From Phoronis australis (Eukaryota > Phoronida > Phoronidae): a stretch of DNA of 64,000 bases. The translations under genes and the position numbers were made by a program. The notes under the pieces were generated by a model. That model searched no databases and was not told where the DNA came from. It saw nothing but the letters and a program-made list of their open reading frames with translations. Where the stretch lies: positions 145,430 to 209,429 of the forward strand of contig NMRA01000359.1 of NCBI GenBank assembly GCA_002633005.1, in the 5' to 3' direction. Positions 13,301 through 28,300 of the stretch are shown here, piece by piece. Within the stretch, counting starts at the first letter, position 1, and each line of letters opens with the position of its first letter.

Positions 13301-16300
13301 GGATCTAGAGGGGGGCCAAGGGGGTCACGTCCCCTCCTGACCCTCCTCTATTCTCCCAGATTCGTGGGTGTGAATGTCTGACGGGCACAATCTTGGCTAA
13401 TACCCTGTCCTGCCCCCCCCTCCCCTAACTAAAAATCCTGGATCCGTCCCTGTACTGCTACTGCAACTTCTTACCACCAAATCGTCTTGCAGATCCACCG
13501 TTAAAGCCGCTTTCTGTTTTCCCGTTTCTGATGACCGAAATCATCTTACTCCAACGCATCGAAGCAGGATTCAATTTGAATTCTACAGTGTCGAATTCTT
13601 GAGATGGTGATGAGAAAACCACGGATGTCAGAGCGGTGGCACTTATGGAGACAGGTGCTAAATTAAAAAAATAAATACGCTTTCAACTAAAAGACATTTA
13701 AGTATTGAATATTTCAGAGCTTCTGTAGCTCAGCATCCGCATGAATTTAGAATAAGGGCGTTAGATTTATACAGGATAGTCAAATAAAAGTATTTGAATG
13801 GACGAAGGATATAAATGGTTCTGTAAAACGTAAATGGTAGTGACATGTTTGCAGAATTAATATTAAAGGAGAATGCCACCCAATTTAATTAGTCTTTTTG
13901 CCGTCTTAATCAGTCTATATCCACATCGCCTCGCATACGGTCGACCTTACCTTGCCACGAGGTGTCGCGTTAACCTGTGAGGAAGGTGAGAAACGACGCT
14001 AGCGACGTCAGTGNAGCTTGTTCACGGCGCCTCTCTAGTAATTCTTCATCACTGTATTCCTGTTCGAATTGATAGCCTGTAAAACTTAACGATCCACCTG
14101 CGAAGTCGGGACTGATGAGCTCTAGCTCGTCCTAATTCGGGATTGCGAATTGCCATGTTGGTGTTTATTACTGAGCGTTCTGTTTCAAAATGAATTATTC
14201 TCACCCTAACCAATACTTATATAAAACTGAAACAAAGTCTGTCTCATTAGATGCAATTTGTAATGCCTTTGGAGTGTTTGTGAGTACAAATAATTTGAGA
14301 AGCCAGATAAATCACTGCGTAAACGGCTTTGGGTCAATAAAACTAATTGATGAGACACCGAGGCCGTGTGAGCTCATGCTAATTTAGTGTTTGCTGGCAG
14401 AAACTGTTGTGAAACAACTCGATTGCCATCCCGCGGCCAGGTGTTAGGAGAATCTTTATTTAAATTTACATTACTCAAATAATGATTGTCAATGTACAAC
14501 TTCTGCCCTGACGGTGCTGTGGCCAAAGCGGAACCTGAATTCGCGGCACCCGACGAGTAACTAGACTCGGCAGTTTCCGCGTAGCTAATTCACCAACATA
14601 ATCACGTGAACATTACTTTAGCTCACTAGTATAGTATTTTCTTGACTGGAAGTTTAGTTTCCACTGAACTTTGGCTGGTTTATGTTTGTGATGTCTGATC
14701 AGTTTCCGAGCCACTGTCCGGGATAACGACTCAATCCGGCCGGCCGCGACGCTGGGGCCTGATCGGGCTCCGAGCCACTAGCCAGGATAACAAGCGTTTT
14801 GTGTTTAGAATTCAAAAAATCACAAGTCTAAACAACACAGATCTAGTTTCTCTTGTCTGTATCTCACGGAAAATACTTCGAAATTATCTCCGAACACACC
14901 CCAAACTCATGCTACGGACCTTATTGGCCTGCCGAACTTTGTAGGCTACGGTGTGTCCAAATACCAATAAATCCGTAAGAGCGAAATAAAACAACACGTT
15001 TTTATAAGAACTCGGTGTATTTTTAAGGGGTTTACATCAAAGTTTGATGATTTATTGGTGCTAAACGATGACTTCAAGCGATAAGCTGACACCAGTAACT
15101 CGTGTTGTGAACTGCTGAACAGACTGCGCGTGAAACCGATGACGTCATTGGATAAGTTCAACACCTCCGTCTGCCGTCAGGTGTCAGGTAACGCAACCGT
15201 ACGTGTCGTTATGGAGTAGAACTACTCGATCTAAATTGATACAAATTTGGTTGTTTTTTGGGTGGCATGCTCCTTTAACTGCTGCTTTTCGACAAGTATC
15301 GAGCAGCGCTCTTTCTTTAATGCTACTTACACTGGTTAAGCTGTGGTTCCTCAAATCGCCCTTGTACCCACAGGGAGTCGGATTTAGTGAGCCAGAACTC
15401 TCCTTTTCCGTTGAAGGTATATGTAAAGTTGTCGAAGGTAGTGAAATGCGGGTCGCCATAGGCAACGGCTGTGAAAATAGGAGTTGATGAAATGTGCTCA
15501 ACTGTCGAATTTTATTCCTTTTAAAAACAAATTTGACAACACATTACCTTGCAACAAGTTCTGGGCGTGGTTGGATAAATGTTGCAAAGCAACAACTGAC
15601 GGCCGGCATTATCGCACGTCACGTGACTATGTACCTGGAGTCATGTAACGATCAAACTGTTGTAGCTGAGACCGGGGTAGAGTTCAGTAACGCTGGGACC
15701 TCACTATGACCTCGAAACAAGATTTTAGATTTTCAATGAGAGTGCGTGATTTTGGCTAGACACTAACTCTACCCAGCTAGGTGAGCAATATGTTCGAAGG
15801 CTTTTTCAAAGTCTTTGTTGTCGTCCTCTAGGAGCTGTATTAGAATACAGTCCACGCAACAATACATATACATGTACATGTATATGTTGTATATTGTGTC
15901 TGAGCGCAAAGCTTCGTGGTTTGTCAGCTAATGGTTGTGAAGACGTAGACGTATTGGAACAGCGCGATCAACAAATCGTGGATTGGTTTAACTCCAAAAC
16001 TAAGTCAACAAAGTGTGTGAAGCGAACTTAAAAATCTAAAAATATTGAATAATATTCGATGAATATGGTGGCCAATGTTTGGCCTACACTTTATTGTGAA
16101 AAGCAAGTGGCTTTGATCGTTGCAAAAGAGGCAAAGAAATAATTAATCATTGGAATATTTTACAATTAAAGGTATATATTTTGAATTCTCCTTACCTACT
16201 CCGGGGGGTGCACCTACCTGCTCTGGGACTTGCATAATTTACACAGTCCCTGGTTGGCCGACGTTCCATGTAAAGATCACAAATCCCTTTCGACCACAGG

Positions 16301-19300
16301 CAGCAGTAATAGTACGGGATGACGTCCTCCAACCAATGAGAGTAGCCGGGAACACGGGGTCCGAGACCGAACGGTGCAGCGCCGGAATAGTAGCCTCGAT
16401 CTGGAGTACTGCCCTGGGTACTGTCGACGGTGTGCATGAGCGAACCATCTCCTCGGTAGCAACATTGATTTCCTGCACCGCTGCGACTGAAAACGTTTGG
16501 AAGACCGCATAGTAATGTCTAAGCTTACTTTCAGAGAAAGAATTGTCTCAGTTCAGTTGGTAAAGACTGATGTCACCGGCATGGTGAAAGATCGTCGTTA
16601 CACTGTCGCCAATAAATGACGATGGAAGTGAACATTTACATAATTCGTAATTTAAGATCAATGAGATTTGTATCTAAAACTCTTTGGTGGTTGGCGGTTG
16701 CATCGAGAACGTGAGAATCTCGCTGAGGAAGCTAGTGTGATCACGTGCGGCTTGTATTATACATGGCGATATCTCGCGAAGTCTTGCGTATTCTTGTGTA
16801 TTCTCGAGATTCTCGCAAAGTATACCTAACTTAAGTGGAAAAGTATTCACGGTCGCCATGGAAACACGTCAGAAACACGCGCTACTGTTGGGGGTGAATT
16901 ACAAGCTCGGCCAAGGCACACAAGAAACGCTGGCGATTGTTGGAGCGCTGGCTCATTCCTGTAAAGTGTTGCTTTCGAATTGTTCAAGTCTTCACGAGGT
17001 AAAAGCATATGCGTGGATATCGTAACAAAGATAGCCACCTCAGAGCTGAAACGGCATGTAGGACCAACAAAGTGTGCCAAAAATTCATAAATCACCAACA
17101 AGCAGTGCGTCGTAAAAGAACGCTAGATTCATACTTACGCCGGTACCACAGATCGGACACAGTGTCTGGCTCCCTTGTGGTAAAAACACTCACTTCCTGT
17201 CTCCTCATTGCAAGAGGGGTCGGCTTCCCACCTTCCCAAGTCTGCTCGCGCTTGACTCAGGGTGCACGGACAGCTAGCAAGAGATGCTAACCACTTCGTG
17301 TCTTTGCCGTCTCTTTCGTAGAAATCTCGACACTTTTTGCTTGGCCAGTCGCCTCCTTCTTCATTCTTTAGTCTGGAGTTCATGTACCACCCTAAGGGTA
17401 TGATTTTCGAATGCATGCGCCTGTAGGAGAAAACGTGAAAATAGTTGTCAACACTATCTCTTGACAGCATTGAATTTTTGTTGTCACAAAAATCAATTTA
17501 TGAACTTTTACTATCTTCATAACGAACCGTTCATGGAAATATTTACACGAATGCGCAGTTGAAATTAAAAAGTGAGTTGTTTTTTATAAAATCGCATTCC
17601 TCTTGGCTAGCAACATAACGTATTTGATGGTCAAATTTGGAAAATGACGCTACAAAGACACAGAAGACATAGAAAATGGTAAAAGTGCCGTTACCAACAA
17701 TATAAACTAAAAAATAAAATGGATAAAAGACGAATACTGTAGGAACATATCTAACTTACAAAAAAACTTCCGAGCGATGCTCTCCTTTTCACCAATGTAA
17801 GGTAAACTGTTACAGATTGGACGAGAAAAGTTAGCTAGATATGGCAATGAGTATTGTGTAAAGAGGAAACAGGCGGGGATGAAGGACAATGAACTGAGAC
17901 ATGATACGGGTGGTCATAAAAAAGGGCAGCCACCAGGCCTATGTGTAATCAACCAACCGGGAACTTGGGGTAAAGCAATAATACATATTACAACATGAAA
18001 TGTGAATGGTTAAAACATGCAGATCAGAAAATGAGCTATAATCACCAAAAAATTGGAATAAAGCAGGGAGTGCAAAGAATTGTAATATTATAGTAGTACA
18101 ATGCAAAATAATAATCGTAATATTACGAATAGTACGCTATGATATGAGGGTATGCAGTTAGTTTGGTAAAATAGATCTTATATAAAATTAGGGCATCATG
18201 TAAGGTTCAACCTTCTTTCTGGTACCAGGGCTACAAGAACTTTTGAGATCTGCCGGGCATTGAATTGGTAAAGTCATTGCCAACCGGAGATGTAGGATTT
18301 TGGTGAACAGACTTTGTAATTGTAAGTCTGGTGAACAGGGCACCACCCTACCGCAGGAAACTTGCGTCAAATGACAGTTCCCTACCAATGGTTTGTCTCG
18401 TGTAAGTAGTGTGAAAATGTCGGTTACCTAGAGGATCTAACTCCCCAAATATTTTCCGGGGAGTCTTATTTATTTTAGGATGGTGCCCCAATTCATTGTC
18501 TTTCATCCTCGCGAATTCTTTTGCTGTACGCGTTTTAACTTCACAGTACGTATCGAATGTGAGACGTACCGTGGGTTTGTCGTGGAATCCGAGGAGCAGG
18601 CAACTTCAATTACGCCAAGTTCATAACTGTCATCTTCTTTAGATTTACTCTGGTGTCTCGACACGTCAAATGAGAACTGCCTGTTGTAAACTCCTGTTGT
18701 ACCGAGCTGTTTCAGGCGCTTGAGAGAAGGCTATTCAGAGATATAACGTAATTGTTATATGTAACTTTTTGCCTATGTAAATGTATTAATAACGGCAAAT
18801 TAAATAATAATTGCATTTGCCGTTGAGATCAGCGGTTGCAACGTCAACAACAAACGCCATGAACAGTGCGGATGTATTACCTTAGACATACTCCAAAGTG
18901 AATGGTGTTTTATTTCTGAACAGTGTTCAAACTTGAACACGTTTTGTGAAAATGGCGCCACTTTGCGTAGATACGTTTAAGTGTTGATTCGAAAGCAGGC
19001 AGACCCAATAGCCAATGTTTGGAAATTTTTCCAAATACATGCCCACGGGCCTACATTTGGGCCGGGTCTTGTTTGTGGAAAACCCAGTACACAGCGCATA
19101 CGTTTTGAATGCAACAAACACAGTCCTGATTTCTTTTATTTCGAAGCTGGCACTCAACGTACCACGCCGCGAACTTCCTTGTATCCCACCAACCAAATGT
19201 TGAGCTTGGGGCAGACGATTTCCTCAGGTTTCCACGATACTGAAAGAGTCTTCGGGTCCACGGTAGCCCATTTGCCCATATCGTCCAGTTTTACAGAAGA

Positions 19301-22300
19301 CATTCCATAATCTAAAGGTTAGAAACAGTGCATGACGTGATGAACTTTGTCCGAGATGAAGGTTGCTGCGTAGTTTTGGAGAAGGCAGGCTGTATTGTTA
19401 TTTACCATGATTGCTGTAGCTTCTAGATTGTTCATAAAGAAAAGATATACATACTGTTGTGCCCCGGCATACACAACTGAAAATATTTTACAGTTAAAAA
19501 AGCATAAAGATTTGGGAAGTGTCAAGAAAATATATGAAAATGTGTGATGTCACAGGCTACAGGCTATGGGAAAATTGATACGGTATCAGAAATGACGTCT
19601 TTTGGAAATCGTCATTACATGCTTAACAGTAAATTAATGGAAATATTATCTTGAACCTTCCGAAACTTCAAATATGGTTTTGGAGGATTTACACCTTGAA
19701 AACAACTAAAATTTCCTTGTTCTACGCTGCTTCGGTCAAAAATTAGTCATTTTCATCCGCTGTTGATATTTAGCGTAAATGATATGTGCTTTTACAATTG
19801 CTACACATGCCGCAAAGAGATGTTAAAACACCGCTTACGTGCGGACGATGATACTTACAGACATCATATTCCGACTTGTAGGTCCACGACTTTCCTCCGT
19901 CTAACGACAGTTCTACTGATACGCCATCCTTTACGAAAAATTTGGGTGGCACGCAACGGATTTTGGTTGCACTTATTGTAAAGCCAATCACTGTTTCATC
20001 TCCAAACCTATAAACAGGCACACGTCAGCTTAGAAAAAACAACAATTTTATATATCTATATTCTATGAATCTACCTTCTGTCTAATATACCAATACAGCG
20101 TTCACACGCAGTTCGACCTGAAGGTAGATCGGACATCTCAATCCGCCATCTGAAAAGATGTCATATGTAAACGCTCCTCATGTGTCTGATCTGCTTTTTT
20201 ATCCCCGAGCCCGAATCAGCCGTCATACCGTGACGATCGCACGCTGATTGGCTAGAATTTTGCATGCAGTAGGCAAATATTACGCTAACAAGATTTGCAC
20301 GCAAGTGGATAAGGGCAATGTTTACCCCTAGAGTATCCAGTGAAGTCCTCGGCACATCAAAGGCTTGGGCGCCTTCGTGGACTGGAGTGAGCTAGTTGCT
20401 CATTCGTGGGGTTGGCTGACACGTGTGAGGTGAGATAATCGCGGTCGTAAACCAACACGCCTGTTTACCTTAAGGGTTTCAAAGACATAAGGAAGGCAAA
20501 CGACCAGCATGGCTGCTTTTTTAAATTGAAAAGTAAATACTAGTCCTCTTTGAATTTTTTAAATCGATGACTTATTAGAGAAATTAGCTAACAGGTTTCC
20601 GTCAGCATCGCGGCTAAGCCACGAAGTTAATTTGCGAATCGATTAGGATGGGTTAGTCACAGTCTGGCTCAAGGGTAACAAAACCCCAAATGTTAGCTTA
20701 GAAGTTGTCTCGTGCAAGATGGGGCGCATTTGTCTGATTGGCTTTCCCAAATTTGATCGCCGTATTGCTTTCGATTTACACCGCCAGGGTTATAAAACCT
20801 ATGAGATCCTGTCCCTTACTCAAATTACAAATGGTTTCTGAGCTTGCCATTTGAGGTCGTGTACAAGGCACAAGCTGCATGAGAAATCCCTTCTTATTAG
20901 AGTGAGGAACCAGTTGGGGTCAGTTTTATAAGTAGTAAGTGCACTGTGTCAACAAGAAACAAAATAGTTCCTAACACACACATACACGCGCGCGCATNTG
21001 TGTGTGTGTGTGTGTGTGTGTAACCACCACCTTTTTAGTCTCAAGCAGTCGTGTTTATTAAACATCGTACATGCAGGCTACTTCAGTTAAATGTACCTGC
21101 ATCTGGGTGAGTCTGGTTCACTTTGACACGGACCGGATACATACAGGTCTTCACCTCCGTAGACAGACCCTTTTCTTCTACTCAGAATAAGAGTCTTGTC
21201 TGAAGAAAGAACATGGATAAAATCAAGATATTTTATAAATACATTGTAGTTTTTCATTGATTTACATGCGGTAATTTTGTGTTACACCTGTTATAAAATC
21301 GGTCTCATCTTGCTCTTTACTCCGATTAGCAGTAATTGTAATTTTTTGGCTTGACAAGAATTTGAGATGTCGTTAGTGCTTTACACTAGCACCAGGGCCA
21401 AATTCCTTGTCACGGCTGGTTTTTTGCACTATAGATTAATTATTCCAAAATCCATGGTTACAATCTCCAAGGCAACATGGTCCTCTGGGGAATAGTCGAT
21501 GTATTCAAAGGAACCGAACGTGTTGACATCGCTTTCAGGTTAGATCAAATACGATCTTGAATATTGGTTTACGCTTTCTTTTGAAAGCTAAAGACTACTA
21601 AGAAGTCAATCATACCTATAACTTATGATTATGTAAATACGTTTCTGTCCACGGTAAAACCGACTGCGTCCTTTTAAAAGAAAATGTGTGACAATGAAAG
21701 GAACGACAAACCTTGACTGTCTTTAGGAGTGCAGCTCCCTCTGTTAGCGGTGGTTCCACCGATGCTGTATACAAATCGGCCCTTCATATTTCCACCCCAC
21801 GCTTGATCTAAATCGACCATTCGCTCTGTCCCTGAATAGGGGAGTGACACCCATCCCCGTCCGTTCCCTAAATTGAACCCTGCCTATTTGGATGGAAAAC
21901 ATGTAGAATTGGAATATGTGCACAGGTTTCGAAGATATATCACACAAAAATATTGATATGCTCCTTCATGAAAACGTTGACACATTTTAAAGTATTGGAC
22001 ACCAAAATAAAGTCAATGAGGAACATGCATGATTAATTTATAAGAACAAGAGCTTCATCAAAATATTTTTGGAAGCAATAAATTGTGCCCTTAAGTTCAG
22101 TTTCACACATTTAAAAATATTAAGTCTAACTTGAGCGGGCGGCACTTTGGCTCCCAATCCGGTAGTAGCATCCCCTCCAGCTGAAACGCCCCCAGTCCAC
22201 GACGTGTTCTCGTAATTGAAAATGGAGTATGTGCTTTGACCGTCCGTCACAATAGCAGCTTGGAAGGTGTTGCTCTGTAAAGTTCCAGTAAAAGTTGTGA

Positions 22301-25300
22301 GCTCACTTCAACAACTCTGAAGTCTTGAATTTTCACAGTTAATTCCTCGAGCTCGAAAGAAAATGCCAGACGTAATTTCGTACCCAAACGTGAAATAAAG
22401 AATTCTTGGGGGATAATTTTCTGTGACAAAATCGTAATTTTTGGAAGAAAAAAAAGCTTTCTAGCATAATTTTGTGCGCGTTTTTCGTTTTTGTAGGCAG
22501 TGATGATTTTTAGAAATTTAAAGTTTTATTTGTGGAAAAGCACAATTTAAATATTTTAAAGAACTTGACTATTAGGAACTAGAGTAGTCAGTTACCGTGA
22601 ATTGTTTTCTGAACCAAAAGTGTTGCACGAACATCATAATGATATTTTCTACTCCTTAACCTAATCTCCTCATTACTAGATTAATTTTACCTGAATTGGA
22701 GTTTGTAAATGTTATCTTACCGCTGTTGCAAATGGGCCTCCACCGTTAAAGGTCAAGTCCAACCACGTAACCATAAATCCAGTTTTGGGTTGAAAGTTGT
22801 GGATACTGTCAGCGGTGACTGAATTTCTTAAATCAGCCCGAATGGTATTCATCTTAGTATCTTCCAGAGATTCCTAAAATAAAAATTGGGAAAATAAAAG
22901 CCATCACCAGTCTGCTGTCATGAAATAACTTACTATAGTTCCAGTCTGTAGTGAATTCTCTGCGGCATTCGTCGCCGCAAATCCCAAACACCGACCGATC
23001 CATTGTCTTAGCAGCGGGTGGAAGACGTTAGAATAAAACCAAGGGTGACTATTTCAGTACAACTTTCCAGAAGATCGACGACATATGTTCGTTAACGGGC
23101 AGACACTTTCTTCTAAGTCATTGACCTCCGTCAAACTATGTATTGGAACACGAAAGTGAATATGCGTGGAGAAATTATATTGATTTTGGTGAAATCGTGT
23201 GTACATGATATATGTTTTTAACACCGTTGAGAGTTCATAAATGTGACGAAACTTTCGATCTCTTGGCCTTTGCTCAATAAGAAACAATTTCTAAATAAGA
23301 GAAGCTAGTGACTGACCATGCAGTTCTCTGCAATGGAATTAGTGGACTGGACCGAAATGAGGGGGAAGGGGTAAGACGATCCATAGGCTCACATAAATGT
23401 ATTTAACGACCGAAATGCCGTTTCTGTGCCTAATTATGCGGGGAAAGCTCAAAATGGCGAAACGTTGTTGCCAAAGTATTTCAACTTGCGGCTGGTTAGT
23501 GAAGTGTAACTGAAGTGGCCACCGGCAGTCCGAGTAAGACTATAGGCCTATGTGTGTTTTCCCAATGGGACACTGCATGGAATCTGAAGTGGGTAGGCCT
23601 AAGTCTTTCCGTCCGGCTTAGAATAGATTGACAAGTTAATTCTAATATCTTAGTTTGACCTTCGATATAACCGTGTACTGGCTTCAGTTCAAATAGGATC
23701 AAACGGTTACATGGACAAGGCCTTACATGTATATGTAGCTATATACAATACTATCATCAATACTCGCAGACCTTACCACGTAGTCGACGTAGGTGACTTA
23801 GGTACTTCTGAATTCTCGCACTCAATCACGACCACATTCGCATTTGAACTTGAGCCAAGTACAGCCTTGTGGTCGAGCATTGGATATGACTTATGAATTG
23901 AGTACGCTGTGCCAATGAAAGTACGTTTTCATGAGTTTTTGTGTGTACTTACAAAATACACTGTTCCCTTTCCTGATAGTTTGCCAGGCTCCGTTCTAGC
24001 GTAGTAAGGGGCAAGAAAGACAGGGTCCAGACCTTGGGTAAACTGATCTCCTTGCTGGTCCTTCCAAGTAATAGCTTGCCACAGTGTGGAACCATCGCCG
24101 AATATAACAAAACCATTAGTGGAAACCTGAAATAGTTGTACAGTTACATCACCATTGTGACAGTGTCGTCATCAGTATCGTCAGAACACCGTCAACATTA
24201 GCATTTTCAACACCGTCATCCTATGCGTCATGTCATCATCATCAACGCCAGCACCATCGTCATCATCGTCAGCTTCCTTGCCGACTTATCATTATCCTCC
24301 TTTTCAAAATTATTTCATGTTACAGCTTAACACAAATAGAACATCAATACTTTAAATAAATGGGACGTTTCTTGTAACACTAAGTAGAAATTTCACGCAT
24401 TAATTACCTTAACTCGATTGTACTTTTTGCCAAATACAGGTATTGGATCCTTTCCCAAGTCTACACTTAACGACTGATCTACTCCCTGCGTAACTGCTCG
24501 CGACACATCGTGCTGGTATAGAACTGTAAAATATAAAGTTGGATGTTCAACTGAGGTTGTGCTTCAAATGCATGATTATATCATAAGTGGCTTCATCTTA
24601 AACATATTAGCAACAACAAAAAAGCAGTATCGATCTCCGGTACACCTGTGGTCTCCTGCTTCATGCGCGTACAAACAACGTAAAAGGAAAACGGGAAGGA
24701 CATTTGTAGAATGCGACGTTGGAATTCCTACTTTAAGGGGAGCGCCACCTTTTGACAATTTAGCTTGCAATTATTATAAAAGACGTTTTGAATATTTTCA
24801 TAAAGAAAAAAATAAAATTTCAAAAACTAATCACATTGACGTAGTAAGAAAATGTCATCCGATCATAGTGAGTTGTTCTCTTCCTCCTATTTTCGTTCTA
24901 GTAACTTTGCTCAGTGGTCGAGAATGCCTCCGAATTTCCGGAACAGGTAATAAAATTAGTACAACAGCCAATCATACACACGGTTTATTTATTTTCATTG
25001 AGCAACTTTACTTACTGCTTACTGTTACTAAGCGTCAAAACTTCGGTTTGAATTGTTTTACCTATTACTTCCGTTTTTACAAAAAGCAACCAACATGTTC
25101 GAAATTGTTTAAAAGCTGTATTCTCCTTGTCTACCGGAAATGTAATCAATCCTTTTACTCTAATAATGTCGGTCTCGTGGCATGGTTCTATTTCTGTTAC
25201 TAACAAGAACATAGAATCAGCACCTCAAGTAAAGGCTGCGGATAAGAAAATGGCGAACGTGCACATTGCCTGTAACTTGAGTCGCCGGAGCATGCGCAAC

Positions 25301-28300
25301 AATTCAAGATACGCTGACATCGGCAATGTTTTAAACCTCAAAGCTCTTCGGTTGCAACATTCAGTATATTATCGATTCGTTATTCAAGAAAGCATTCATT
25401 ACTCGCCTCAAGTATCATACCATACTTTATTGCATTCGAGGCCAGAGGCCCAAAATACAATAACAAACATATATTACAAGCACAGTTAAATACGAAACAG
25501 AGAGTAAAACAATTTTTCTCAACGCACTGTAGCTAAATATAGTGCGAACTTTTCAATGTTTGCATCAGTAGTCTTCATAATCTTGTTGAAGTTTAGGACA
25601 GGGATATGGTCATCAAAATTTGCATTCATATATTGCTGACGGAGGTCTGCATCAGCATTACATACCAACACAAAGTGCAGTTCGTCTTCAACGTAGTTCA
25701 TATTACAGAAAAAGCAAATTCTATCACAGTAACCTATTTTGTTGCGCCTTCCCGTTTCCGCTTCCAATTTGTGGTTCGCGCAACGAAACCTTGATTTTTT
25801 TTGTATAAAATGGCGAGTTGGATTAAACTGAAAGTATTTTTCTGAAGAGTAAAGAGCAAATGGTTAATCAAGACTGTTCAGGTCAGTGACATTATCGGCA
25901 ATGAAAGTGATTTTCTGAGATATGCCTCAGTGCTGAATCGGACTACTACCGCGGGATCATTCCGCATGTACCCGCGGTAACAGTTCCCATCCAATAAAAG
26001 ATTATTGAATATTGTCACTGTTCTCGACGATTTCATCGAATGCTTGGTAGACAAATGCAGCTGGGAATCGGCGACTTGAAATAAAGTCACAAAAATTCCC
26101 AATGACTTTTGTTGTTTTTACCTAGGCTAGTCAAAGTTCATAACTTCAAAAAGTCTATCTTATTCACCGATAATCTCAAAAATGCGTTTTTTATCAGTGA
26201 AATACATGTTGATAACGTGGTTTTAAAGCGGCAATAAACCCGTCCCCGTTAAAAAATGATTTAGGACATTTGTTGCTGCAACTTTGGTCTTAACTTGTTA
26301 CTAACAAAAAGAAGAGGTAATTTTGGTCTCGCTAGTAACTGAAAGGTCGATACTGCCTGAGATCAGCCTCCCGTTCAGTAGCGCTGGGACCTCGCTAAAA
26401 AGCAAGATTTCACGGGGGAGAAACTGTTTTCGGAGAAGATGGTTTGAAAATGTTGTTTATTATATCTCAGACCTACTAGAAGATTTTTGCAAAAAGTTCA
26501 ATTTTAGACCAATGTTTGTGAATTTTTATGGGCTCAGAGAGGCTGTTTGTCAAAAATAGAAAATCTCAAAAAGAGACAAGTTTTCCTTCTATGCACTCTT
26601 TATCCCAATTTTTGTGAAATTATTACTTGCAGACAAAAAGGTTACAGAACATATTTACAACACTTTTGTGCTAAACAAATATTCTATGCCTAGGTCTGAG
26701 ATAAGGTGGCAGGCAGAGCTATACCAGACACTATTGAACGGTGGAAAAAATACCTACTTTGTTAACTTAACACTTGATGTAAAACTTCGTTGGTTTCAGT
26801 TTAGACTGTCACATAGGATAATCAGCTGGAACTCTTCTCTTAATGTCAAAATTGGGATCAGTAGCTCCCCCTTGTGTACGTTTTGTAAGAGTGAAACTGA
26901 GACTTTGCTTCACTTATATACTGGCAATGTGATGTTGTTCAAAATTTTTGGAACAATGTTGAAGATTGGGTTAGAAAAAAAAAACGGTATCTCCCGGGTT
27001 ACAAATGTACTCACAGTTTTCTTTGGAAACAGATGTAGAAGGCAGCCAATTCAAAATTCAATCTTGTTTCTTTGCAAGTTCCATTTATATAAGCAACGTC
27101 TCAATGGTAAACCTCCAAATTTAATTATAAACAAAAGAAATTAACAGTTATTACTCCAGTGAAAATTATATTTACTCAAAAAATTTACAAATGGAAAAAT
27201 TTATAAACAGGTGGTCACAAATGCATAATTTAATAGCAATGTAAGGGTATTTTATCATTCCAAAATACTATCTCTCTTTTTCAGAGCCATATACTAGTAC
27301 ACTGTCTGTCTTGTATGTTTTTTTTTTCTTTAAATGTATTTCTAAAATCCGGTTCAAGTATACATTTAACTTAGTAAACTTTAATTTCATTGAATTGTAA
27401 AGTAAGGCAAGGGAACCCCAGACCTTTGTCCTTGCTTATGTTGAACTGGGAGAATAAAAAAAGAATTCGAGAGATTACGTGAGATATTGCTGTGCATTTT
27501 AAATGAGAACACGTGACTTTAACTAGATTTTAGCTAGGTCCTAGCGTAGGTCCTGACGTTACTGAACGCACGCCAGATTCGATGCGTTAGCGGTGTCATT
27601 GGTCATTGTATATGCGCCGAACACGCAATGTAGTTTTAAAATATTGGTATTTTCCCCCAAATAATTACAATAGACGAATTTCCTTTGAATACCAGGAAAT
27701 TGTTCATAGGAGACTCGCACAAGACGATCAAACTCGGATCGAAGATATCGGAGTTTCGATGACCATGTTCAATGTCCTTGTCGAGTTTCCCATGTCTAAC
27801 GGATTATGGGGCTCAAAGCACGTGTGTTGGCACTCGTAGACAAAGGTTTCTGTGATACTACAACAGGCTAATACTGGAATGATTTAAATCCACGTTAGCA
27901 TGTCTAATAAATTCAGAAACAACCAGCGCAATGTTCGGTCTCCAGTACTCTCGCCAGTTGACAGTCGAGTACGTTCGATTGGCTGTGTTACTGAAGTCAG
28001 TTCAATTTCAGAGACGTTTTATGGACGGACGATTAATTGTTTTTAAACTTGTATGTTAATTCATTAGATTTGTATTTAGTAAATATGTTCTAAGCAATCC
28101 AGTTAGTGATTAGCGTAACGAAGTGTGGCTAATTTGGCTAACTTCTAAAAAAGTTATGAAATACATAATAGCTTCAAAGTTCAACGATAAAGCTTGTCAT
28201 ATGGTATAGTATATCAATGGTCTGGAAACAGTGGAGTACGGCTAGTCATCTACTACGTGGCTCGAAGTGTTACAAGACGATATTTTACAACAAATCATCA

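Noticed and set aside
18927-19196. 89-residue minus-strand frame next to mesh-like exon 9
   Set aside because: It begins in the other frame beyond the gtacgt donor and shows no family residues. It is intron sequence.
24559-25203. Longest open frame in the window, 214 residues on plus
   Set aside because: It lies antisense in mesh-like intron 1, has no recognisable motif, low-complexity hydrophobic patches and no splice or promoter context. Chance in AT-rich DNA is more likely.
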